Assembly: GCA_002707605.1 (NCBI GenBank)
Contig: PANK01000002.1
Location: 1-35,941, forward strand
Length of the DNA stretch: 35,941 nucleotides
Direction: 5' to 3'
DNA from: Hoeflea sp.
GTDB taxonomy: Bacteria > Pseudomonadota > Alphaproteobacteria > Rhizobiales > Rhizobiaceae
Below are positions 28,157 through 35,941 of the stretch, piece by piece. Position 1 is the first letter of the stretch. Every line of letters begins with the position of its first letter. A program made the translations under genes and the position numbers. The notes under the pieces were generated by a model. That model was given only the letters and a program-made list of their open reading frames with translations. It ran no database searches and was not told the origin of the DNA.

Positions 28157-29437
28157 TGTTGATTTCCACCGAGAACTGACCCGGTAGCCCAGGATATTTC
28201 CATCGAGAATTGACCCATGTTTGAACCTTGCCCTCGTGTTTTCAACGAGGGCTACGGAGTGATCGACATGGCATTACTGAGCGTGATCCGACGCTGGCAT
28301 TTTCGACAGAAACTATCGATCCGGGAGATTGCAAGGCGCACGGGCCTTTCCCGGAACACCATCCGCAAATATCTACGTGATGACAGCGTTGAACCGAAGT
28401 TCAAGCTTCCTTCTCGACCAAGCAAGCTTGACCCATTTGCCGACCGATTATCAGCTTGGCTGAAGACGGAAGCCAACAAACCTCGCAAACAAAAGCGAAC
28501 CCTCAAGCAGCTGCACGCCGATCTGTTGAGCCTCGGATATGAGGGGTCCTACAACCGCGTGGCAGCCTTTGCCCGGGATTGGAGGGTTGAACGGCAAAAG
28601 GCTTTGCAGATATCGGGACGCGGGACATTCGTGCCACTGGCGTTCGATCCAGGAGAGGCTTTCCAGTTCGACTGGTCAGAGGACTGGGCGATCATCGGCA
28701 ATGAGCGCACCAAGCTGCAGGTGGCCCATACGAAGCTGAGCTACAGCCGGGCCTTCATCGTTCGAGCCTATCTGCTGCAAACGCACGAGATGCTGTTCGA
28801 TGCCCACAACCATGCCTTCCGCGTTTTGGGCGGCGTGCCTGGGCGCGGCATCTACGACAACATGCGCACGGCGATCGACAAGGTCGGCCGCGGCAAGGGG
28901 CGCGATGTCAACGTCCGCTTCATGGCGATGGCCAGCCACTATCTCTACGAACCTGAGTTCTGCAATCCGGCGTCTGGCTGGGAGAAGGGTCAAGTCGAGA
29001 AGAACGTCCAGGATGCTCGTCATCGGTTCTTCCAACCGATCCCGCGCTTTCCGTCACTGGAAGCCTTGAACGATTGGCTGGAGCTTCGATGCAAAGAGTG
29101 CTGGCAACAGACCGCGCATGGAAAAATGCGCGGCACCATTGCCGATATCTGGGCTGAGGAAGTGCAGGCTCTCATGCCGGCACCACGACCGTTCGACGGC
29201 TTTGTCGAATACACCAAGCGGGTGACCCCGACTTGCCTGGTGCATCTGGAGCGCAATCGCTACAGCGTTCCCGCATCCTTCGCCAATCGTCCGGTCAGTC
29301 TTCGGGTCTATCCAGATCGCGTCGTGGTCGCCGCAGAAGGACTGGTCATCTGCGAACACAGACGCATCATCGATCGCTCTCACGATCGGCCGGGACAGAC
29401 AGTCTACGATTGGCGGCACTATCTGGTCGTCTGTGAA
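28157..29437 (+). mobile_element. IS21-family element, right part missing (no istB)
   Basis: TGTTGATTTCCACCGAGAACTGACCC then a second copy TATTTCCATCGAGAATTGACCC (terminal repeats), followed by istA. Confidence 0.8.
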
Positions 29438-29479
29438 GAACGACCTCTTTCAGATTTCGAGCATGCGGTGACGGTTTGA
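28217..29479 (+). pseudogene. istA: IS21-family transposase IstA, C-terminally truncated
   Basis: SIREIARRTGLSRNTIRKYL, FQFDWSEDWAII, VPGRGIYDNMRTAIDKV, YDWRHYLVV; family similarity seems lost after YLVVCEER. Confidence 0.88.
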
Positions 29480-29560
29480 GGTTGCGAGGACGATGCACAG
29501 GATTGCGCACAAAAGAGCCCTGAACCATGCGAGCAGCAGGTGTGACTTGGCACTTAATGA

Positions 29561-31255
29561 GGTTCTTTCTCAAAGTCTGTGGTTAACAGAGTGTTAGCGT
29601 CGCGGTTGCTATCTGCGGTGATGCAAACGAAATCGAAATGGTCGCCCGGCCCAGGGGTCAGAGTTCTGGGTATCACCCTTCAAGATGAAGAAAATTGGGT
29701 TGTTTCCGCCGCTGCGAAACCGATCGGCATTTGCCCGGATTGCGGCATGCGAAGTCGGCACCGGCATGGTTGGCACAACCGCTGCCTCCGGGACTTGCCG
29801 GTTCAGGGTCAAGTGGTGAAAGTCAAGCTCTCGCTGATCCGGTGGCAATGTAGACACGGGAAATGCCAGCGGCGAACGTTCACAGATCGTTTGCCCAAGA
29901 TTGCCTTGCCCTATGCGCATCGAACAATGCGGATGGCCGAGATCGTAGGTTTGGTTGGGCACAAGATGGGCGGTCGCCCGGCCGAAAACTTGATGCATCG
30001 GCTGGGCATGCCGATCAGTGACGACACGATCTTGCGACAATTGAAGCGCAACGTCGGTGCCTCAAGGCAAGATAATGATATTCGAGTTGTTGGCATTGAT
30101 GATTGGAGCTGGCGGCAGTCCTCGCACTACGGCACCATCATGGTCGATCTCGAACGCCGAAAAGTAGTCGATCTTCTGGATGATCGTAGCGTCGAGAGCG
30201 CAAAGGCATGGTTGCAGGAACGTCCTTCTATTGAGGTCGTCAGCAGAGATCGCTGCGGCCTCTATGCCCGGGCCGCCCGGGAGGGTGCAGCGCAGGCCCG
30301 GCAGGTAGCCGATCGTTTTCATCTGGTCCAAAACCTTCGGGCTGCAATCAAAGAACAGATGAGCCTCTCTGGCTACGCTAACGTCAGGCCGATCTTGTCA
30401 GAAGATGCTGTTGCTAGCGCTGCGGCACAACACCGCCGCGCCCGTTTGGCACACAGACAATCCCGTCAGGAAATATTTGAGATGCTTCATGCTCTGCGCC
30501 GGCAGGGCCTAACCTATAGTGAGATCGCAAGGCGGACCGGATACGAGCGCCGCAGCGTCGCAAATTGGCTTACGTCCAACACACCACGGGACAGAAACCG
30601 GGCAGCATTGAACCCGACATCGCCATTGTATTTCGAAGCCTTCCTGGCTGAATGTTGGAAAGACGGAAACCGCACTGGACGCCACCTGTTTTACGATATC
30701 AAGAACCGTGGATACACGGGTAGCCGTTCCAATCTGGAGCGCTTGTTGAAAACATGGCGTAATGCTGAAAAGGGTCAGCCCGACGATGGCTCCTTTGAAG
30801 AGCATACTCCAGAACCGGTTCGTGACCCCGATACCGGCCATGCCATTTCTTCTGTTGTTGCAGCAGCTTTATGCATCAAGCCGCGCGGTCAATTGACGGA
30901 CTGTCAGGCCAGAAAGGTCGATGCCTTGAAGCGGGGTTCGGCAGCGTTCGCCATGATGCGGAGTCTGGCCATGCGCTTCAACGGCATCCTGCGCAGCAAA
31001 AAACCGGAAGCGCTGGATGAATGGATCGACGGCGCTATCGACACCGAACTCACCGCAATCATGCGTTTCGCCAGCGTTCTGCGGCGGGATATTGATGCCA
31101 TCAAGAATGCAATCGAACTCCCCTGGAGCAACGGGCAGGCAGAAGGACAGATCAACCGCCTGAAGACGTTGAAGCGAGCAATGTACGGCCGCGCCGGCCC
31201 AGAATTGATGAGGGCGAGAATGCTACCGTTGAATCACAGACTTTGAGGAAGAACC
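29561..31255 (+). mobile_element. Complete ISL3-family insertion sequence
   Basis: Left GGTTCTTTCTCAAAGTCTGTGGTTAA and right (reverse complement) GGTTCTTCCTCAAAGTCTGTGATTCAA terminal inverted repeats; right boundary confirmed by divergence from the copy at 1-99. Confidence 0.92.
29579..31246 (+). CDS. ISL3-family transposase
   Basis: CPDCGMRSRHRHGWHNRCLRDLPVQG zinc-finger region, VVGIDDWSWRQSSHYGTIMVDLERRKVVDLL, NGQAEGQINRLKTLKRAMYGRAG; start may be internal. Confidence 0.93.
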   Translation: MVNRVLASRLLSAVMQTKSKWSPGPGVRVLGITLQDEENWVVSAAAKPIGICPDCGMRSRHRHGWHNRCLRDLPVQGQVVKVKLSLIRWQCRHGKCQRRTFTDRLPKIALPYAHRTMRMAEIVGLVGHKMGGRPAENLMHRLGMPISDDTILRQLKRNVGASRQDNDIRVVGIDDWSWRQSSHYGTIMVDLERRKVVDLLDDRSVESAKAWLQERPSIEVVSRDRCGLYARAAREGAAQARQVADRFHLVQNLRAAIKEQMSLSGYANVRPILSEDAVASAAAQHRRARLAHRQSRQEIFEMLHALRRQGLTYSEIARRTGYERRSVANWLTSNTPRDRNRAALNPTSPLYFEAFLAECWKDGNRTGRHLFYDIKNRGYTGSRSNLERLLKTWRNAEKGQPDDGSFEEHTPEPVRDPDTGHAISSVVAAALCIKPRGQLTDCQARKVDALKRGSAAFAMMRSLAMRFNGILRSKKPEALDEWIDGAIDTELTAIMRFASVLRRDIDAIKNAIELPWSNGQAEGQINRLKTLKRAMYGRAGPELMRARMLPLNHRL

Positions 31256-32422
31256 CATTTAAGTGCCAAGCGACAGCAGCCGATCCTCGCCGCCGCCAAC
31301 GGCGTCATCGGTCTCGCCCAGGAGCGGTACACAAAGGATCTCTGGACCGAGCGCGCCTCCAACGAAAAGCCACGACTGGTGACGGTCCGCGATGAAGGCG
31401 ACCAGGCATGTTTCGTCGCTGACGAGGTCCTCGACAACCGTGAGGGCGGCATGCGGCTGAAGGATCAGGCCGTCCTGTTCCGGGCGAGCCATCACAGCGG
31501 CCCGTTGGAGGTGGAACTGACCCGCCGCAACATCCCCTTCGTCAAATTCGGCGGCCTGAAATTCCTCGATTCTGCCCATGTGAAGGACATGCTGGCGGCC
31601 CTTCGCTTTGCCCAGAACATGCGCGATCGCGTGGCGGGCTTCAGGCTGATGCAGCTCCTGCCGGGTGTCGGGCCAGCCTCGGCGCAAACCGCCCTCGATT
31701 CGGTTGCCGAGACGGCCGATCCAGTCGAAACGCTGGCCGCCCTGCCCGCGCCGTCGCGCGCCGCAGCCGACTGGCCGGGTCTGGTGTCGTTGATTGCGGA
31801 CATCCGCACTGCAAACATGGGCTGGCCGGCAGAAATCGGCCGGATCAGGGCTTGGTACGAGCCGCATCTGGAGCGCATCCACGAAGATTTCGAGATGCGA
31901 CGCGCCGATCTTCTGCAGCTCGAGGATATTGCCGCCGGCTATCCCTCACGCGAGCGGTTTCTGACCGAGCTGACGCTCGATCCTCCGGATGCGACCTCCG
32001 GTCAGGCTGGCGTACCGCTGCTCGATGAGGATTACCTGATCCTCTCCACCATCCATTCCGCCAAGGGCCAGGAGTGGCGCTCGGTTTTCGTTCTCAACAC
32101 CGTCGATGGCTGCATTCCCTCCGATCTTGGCGTCGGCACGACAGACGAGATCGAAGAAGAACGGAGATTGCTCTACGTGGCGATGACGCGGGCGAAGGAC
32201 AGTCTCAATCTTGTCGTTCCGCAGCGTTTCTTCACTCATGGGCAGTCTTCGACCGGCGACCGGCATGTCTATGCCTCGCGGACACGGTTCATTCCCGCTA
32301 TGTTGTTGCAGCTTTTCGAGAATAGGACCTGGCCGGTGGCCGCGCCGGGCCAGACAAGCAATGCCGGACCGCGGCAGATGCGTCTCGATGTCGGGGCGCG
32401 GATGCGCGGGATGTGGCGCTGA
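31256..32422 (+). pseudogene. UvrD/PcrA-like helicase, N-terminus removed at the ISL3 junction
   Basis: In-frame from 31256: QQPILAAANGVIGLAQERYTKDLWTERAS..., AVLFRASHHSGPLEVELTRRNIPFVKFGGLKFLDSAHVKD, LSTIHSAKGQEWRSVFVLN, EEERRLLYVAMTRAKDSL; Walker A half absent. Confidence 0.9.
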
Positions 32423-32434
32423 CGGGAGAAGGAT

Positions 32435-33109
32435 TTGTGCAATCTCTATAATTTGACGACGACACGGGACGCGGTTGTCAAGTTCACCAAGGCGATGGCA
32501 GACAAGGCCGGCTGGAACGAGCCTTCCTTGAACGTCTATCCGAACACGTTGGCGCCGATCGTGCGCGTCGGCGATGACGGTAATCGCGAGATCGTCAGCG
32601 CGACCTGGGGCATGCCAACGCCGCCGGCCTTCGTCAAAGGCAAGGCCGATCGCGGGGTCACCAACATCCGCAATGTCGGATCGCCGCACTGGCGGCGCTG
32701 GTTGGGACCGACGAGCCGCTGTGTGGTCCCCTTCACATCATTCGCGGAACCCGATCCCGCAAGCAAGGTCGAGGGCGGGCGCGTGCCGAACGCCTGGTTC
32801 GCGCAGAACCCGGACCGGCCATTGATGTTCTTCGCCGGTTTCTGGACACGCTGGAAGGGTGTCCGAAAGGTCCGCGACGGCGAGCAGGAATATGAGCTCT
32901 TCGGGTTTCTGACGACCACCCCGAACGAGATCGTCAAGCCCATCCACGAGAAGGCGATGCCAGCAATCCTGACGACGCCGGGAGAGGTCGACCTCTGGCT
33001 GACCGGGGAATGGGCGGACGTCAAACACCTGCAGCGGCCGCTGCCTGGCAACATGCTGGTCCTCGTGGAGCCGCCGGCCAATCCCAAGGATGACGGTCTG
33101 CTGCTCTGA
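32435..33109 (+). CDS. yedK: SOS response-associated peptidase (YedK/HMCES family)
   Basis: TTG start giving M-C-N-L-Y-N with catalytic Cys2; NIRNVGSPHWRRWL, RCVVPFTSFAEPDP; HEKAMPAIL. Confidence 0.9.
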   Translation: MCNLYNLTTTRDAVVKFTKAMADKAGWNEPSLNVYPNTLAPIVRVGDDGNREIVSATWGMPTPPAFVKGKADRGVTNIRNVGSPHWRRWLGPTSRCVVPFTSFAEPDPASKVEGGRVPNAWFAQNPDRPLMFFAGFWTRWKGVRKVRDGEQEYELFGFLTTTPNEIVKPIHEKAMPAILTTPGEVDLWLTGEWADVKHLQRPLPGNMLVLVEPPANPKDDGLLL

Positions 33110-33123
33110 GGCCCTGCCCTACA

Positions 33124-34257
33124 ATGTTGAATGATGACGAGGAAAGAGGCGTGCATGAGCCGGAGAGCGAAGGGATCGACTCTGTCGTCCCGGTCCGCAA
33201 GATCCTGCACGTCGACATGGATGCGTTCTATGCGTCAGTCGAGCAGCGCGACAATCCGGAGCTTAGAGGAAAGCCGGTCGCCGTTGGCGGGTCGGCGGCC
33301 AGAGGCGTCGTCGCGGCAGCAAGTTACGAGGCGCGTGCGTTTGGCGTTCGGTCCGCCCTGCCCTCGGTCACGGCAAAGCGCCGTTGTCCCGAGCTGATTT
33401 TCGTGAAGCCCCGCTTCGATGTCTATCGGGCGGTCTCGGCCCAGATCCATGAGATATTTGCCGAGCATACCGACCTGATCGAACCGCTCTCCCTGGACGA
33501 AGCCTATCTCGACGTCACCGAAAACAAGCAGGATATCGAGTTCGCCACCGAGATCGCGACGATCATTCGCGCCCGCATCAAGGAAGTGACCGGCTTGAAC
33601 GCCTCTGCCGGAATTTCCTATTGCAAGTTCCTGGCGAAGCTGGCGAGTGATCTGAACAAGCCGAACGGCCAGGCCGTCATAACACCGAAGAACGGGCCGG
33701 CGTTTGTCGCCGATCTTGCGGTGAAGAAATTCCACGGAGTGGGCCCGGCGACGGCCGAGAAGATGCAACGGCTAGGCATCATCACCGGCGCCGATCTGCG
33801 GGAGAAATCACTGACCTTCTTACGCGACAATTTCGGGAAGTCTGGAGTCTGGTATTTCGGGATTTCGCGAGGCATCGACGAGAGACCGGTTCAGCCTGAC
33901 CGCCAGCGGAAATCAATCGGCGCCGAAGACACCTTTGCGGCTGACATCTTCGAACTAGAAGCTGCAATGGCAGTGCTCGCACCGCTTGCCGAGAAAGTCT
34001 GGCGCCACGCGGCATACAAGCAGATCAGCGGGCGCCCTGTCACGCTGAAGGTGAAATATGCGGACTTCCAGCAGATTACCCGCTGTGGGACGACAGCGTG
34101 TTCAATTGGGGACTTGGAGGAACTCTTGGGCATATCCCATGTGCTCCTACACGGCCTGCTTCCCGTGGCAAAAGGAATACGGCTTTTGGGCGTCTCACTT
34201 TCATCCCTCAGCGAAAGCGACCCAGAACCGAGGAGAGATCAACTGGCGCTGTTTTGA
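33124..34257 (+). CDS. dinB: DNA polymerase IV (Y-family)
   Basis: ILHVDMDAFYASVEQRDNPELRGKPVAVGG, EPLSLDEAYLDVT, ASAGISYCKFLAKLASDLNKPNG; C-terminal QLALF clamp-binding motif. Confidence 0.95.
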   Translation: MLNDDEERGVHEPESEGIDSVVPVRKILHVDMDAFYASVEQRDNPELRGKPVAVGGSAARGVVAAASYEARAFGVRSALPSVTAKRRCPELIFVKPRFDVYRAVSAQIHEIFAEHTDLIEPLSLDEAYLDVTENKQDIEFATEIATIIRARIKEVTGLNASAGISYCKFLAKLASDLNKPNGQAVITPKNGPAFVADLAVKKFHGVGPATAEKMQRLGIITGADLREKSLTFLRDNFGKSGVWYFGISRGIDERPVQPDRQRKSIGAEDTFAADIFELEAAMAVLAPLAEKVWRHAAYKQISGRPVTLKVKYADFQQITRCGTTACSIGDLEELLGISHVLLHGLLPVAKGIRLLGVSLSSLSESDPEPRRDQLALF

Positions 34258-34546
34258 GTGCTTGGGGACGGTCGTTCGTATCGCTAAGAACGGATTGTCG
34301 AAAGACAGGCCGAGGAGGTTCACGACTTTCCTGTAAACAGGGACTGATATCCTTCGAAGCGGTGGCAGCTATAACCGAATTCTCCGTGAGGATGCTGCTC
34401 CGCCCAGGAAAGAACCTCAGCCCTTGGAACCAAGAGTGAGGTTTGGCCTTTCGGATGGAAGCAGTTCTTTCCGTGCTTGGAATTTCGGTTGATTACGTCG
34501 TTCAGTCACAATAGCACCTTCGCGGATGTTTGGGTATTGGGGCCTG

Positions 34547-35032
34547 CTACGACAAAGAAGCGACAAGACCAACGGCAACAGACTGACCAAAATATATATC
34601 GAAACTTTGGTCGGTAACACCGTACCGTGCGGTCAGTAGTCGGCAGGCGAATTCTCTGTCACCCCAATTGGTCGGAAAGGTCTTGGAGACCTCCAACCAG
34701 CTACCATCGTTGCCAGAGCTATGGTTCGCTCCCATGCACGAACATTGACACTCATGATCGAGGGCCTCTTGGCAGGCGCGCGCGCATATTTCCTGCTCTC
34801 GGTAAGGCTGGAAAATGTAGATGTTGCCAAAACGCTCCAGAGTCCGGTCTACGGAATCATTGAACCACGCTTTAGGTAGTTCCTAATAAACGTGCTTACC
34901 ACCTATCCATTCGGGTTGGGTCCTTCGACCGTTCTGCGACCAGTGCCCTTTCGTCTCCGCAAATGGCAGTTTCACCCTGAGGTGCTCTCCCTTCCCGGTG
35001 CGTCGCAGGACGACCTGAGTCTTTCTCGGCAC
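34547..35032 (-). pseudogene. Cys-rich protein of unknown function interrupted by one in-frame TAG
   Basis: GTG start; VPRKTQVVLRRTGKGEHLRVKLPFAETKGHWSQNGRRTQPEWIGGKHVY*ELPKAWFNDSVDRTLERFGNIYIFQPYREQEICARACQEALDHECQCSCMGANHSSGNDGSWLEVSKTFPTNWGDREFACRLLTARYG... is continuous across TAG at 34883-34885. Confidence 0.65.
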
Positions 35033-35065
35033 CAATTCTTCGTCGCAGCTCGTCCCGGAAAATCC

Positions 35066-35093
35066 AAGAAACCCCGCGAAAGCGGGGCTTCTT
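35066..35093. terminator. Hairpin terminator
   Basis: AAGAA-A-CCCCGC-GAAA-GCGGGG-C-TTCTT; T-rich flank on the minus-strand side. Confidence 0.6.
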
Positions 35094-35201
35094 GTTAGAT
35101 TTTTCCAAGCTCGGCGTCTCTCACGATCCAGCACCATCCGGCTGCAGCCAGAGATTCTGATCGCATTATTGATAGCATCAGATCCACGAGTCCGATGCCA
35201 T

Positions 35202-35842
35202 CACATGCCCCTCCCTGACACTCGAATTCGCGCTCTCAAACCGAGAGGCAAGCCAGCCAAGCCGGGAGACGGCGGTGGTTTGTTGCTCGTCGTCAATCAG
35301 AATGGCAGCAAGCTTTGGCGAATGGTCTATCGCTACGGCAGCAAACAGAAACGGCTCTCCTTCGGCGCATGGCCCGCCGTTTCCCTTGCCCAAGCGCGCG
35401 CCCAAAGAGATGAGGCAAGGAAGCTGCTAGCTGAGGAAATCGATCCATTGCAGCAAAAGAAGCGCGACAAGATCGCGAAGGCTGACGCTGCGGCGAAGAG
35501 CTTCGAGGCGTCGGCCGACGAGTTTATCGATAAAAACCGGCGCGAGAACAAATCAGAAGCGACGCTGAACAAAAAGCGCTGGCTGATCAGCCTCGCGCTC
35601 AAGGATCTTCGAACAAAGCCGATTGGTGAGATTGACGCCGCAGATATCCTCGTGCCTCTGCGTCGGGTGGAAGCACTTGGAAACTACGAGACGGCGCGCC
35701 GCCTTCGCGCCGTCATCAGTCAGGTCGTCAGATACGGAATTGCGACGGCACGGGTGAGCAATGACCCCACGTTTGGCCTGAGAGCCGCGATCATTGCCCC
35801 AAAGGTCACCCATAGAGCCGCTAAAACGGACTGGGAACCGCT
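35202..35842 (+). pseudogene. P4-type tyrosine integrase N-terminus, truncated by IS3-type insertion
   Basis: MPLPDTRIRALKPRGKPAKPGDGGGLLLVVNQNGSKLWRMVYRYGSKQKRLSFGAWPAVSLAQARAQRDEARKLL...; catalytic domain absent. ORF track 35169-35873. Confidence 0.88.
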
Positions 35843-35941
35843 TGACCCTCCCCCCAAGAACTGGACCCTTTGAAGCGAGAATTTTCTCATAATGTCCCTG
35901 GTTGGGTACAGGAGAGAAGACCATGAAGAAGTCCCGTTTTT
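35843..35941 (+). mobile_element. Left end of an IS3-family element with start of orfA
   Basis: TGACCCTCCCCCCAAGAACTGGACCC terminus followed by ATGAAGAAGTCCCGTTTTT (MKKSRF...), typical of IS3-family OrfA; continues beyond the window. Confidence 0.75.

Noticed and set aside
29438-29560. Segment between truncated istA and ISL3 as a separate IS
   Set aside because: About 120 bp of unassigned sequence with no recognisable terminal repeat pair; origin unresolved.
1-35941. CRISPR arrays, toxin-antitoxin pairs, phage structural genes, rRNA/tRNA genes
   Set aside because: No regularly spaced direct repeats, no TA-like gene pairs or phage structural motifs, and no tRNA-like sequence near the integrase were seen by eye; a tRNAscan/CRISPR finder run would be needed to be certain.

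Overview
The window looks like an accessory island from an alphaproteobacterium, probably Rhizobiales-like (inferred from gene content and IS types). It is about 30 kb of metal-homeostasis, copper-delivery and cell-envelope genes bounded by insertion sequences. Main contents, left to right: (i) nested IS remnants (ISL3 end inside IS3/IS407-type inside IS66 tnpC); (ii) a Cd/Zn/Pb-type P-type ATPase with a divergent MerR regulator, an isoprenylcysteine methyltransferase-like protein, a YnfA-like protein and a DUF1624 protein; (iii) three consecutive L,D-transpeptidases; (iv) a divergent mntR / multicopper oxidase-ZIP transporter module whose intergenic region has two MntR-box-like palindromes placed on predicted promoters; (v) a decayed ccmE-ccmF-ccmH segment with an apparently full-length ccmF; (vi) BTLCP peptidase, degenerate PCu(A)C, a broken HMA-His-HMA P-ATPase N-terminus, a SleB-like hydrolase and a DsbA pseudogene; (vii) a tight SCO-DsbB-DsbA-PCu(A)C-SCO operon; (viii) DedA, DUF411, ZIP and LspA, the last running into an IS6 remnant; (ix) a second BTLCP gene, a photolyase fragment, a truncated IS21 and a complete ISL3 that truncates a UvrD-like helicase; (x) YedK-like and DinB genes, a Cys-rich gene broken by one TAG, and a P4-type integrase cut by an IS3-type element at the right edge. 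The best candidate for an under-described system is the MntR-controlled multicopper oxidase + ZIP pair (9941-12891). All family calls come from reading motifs; no database search was run.
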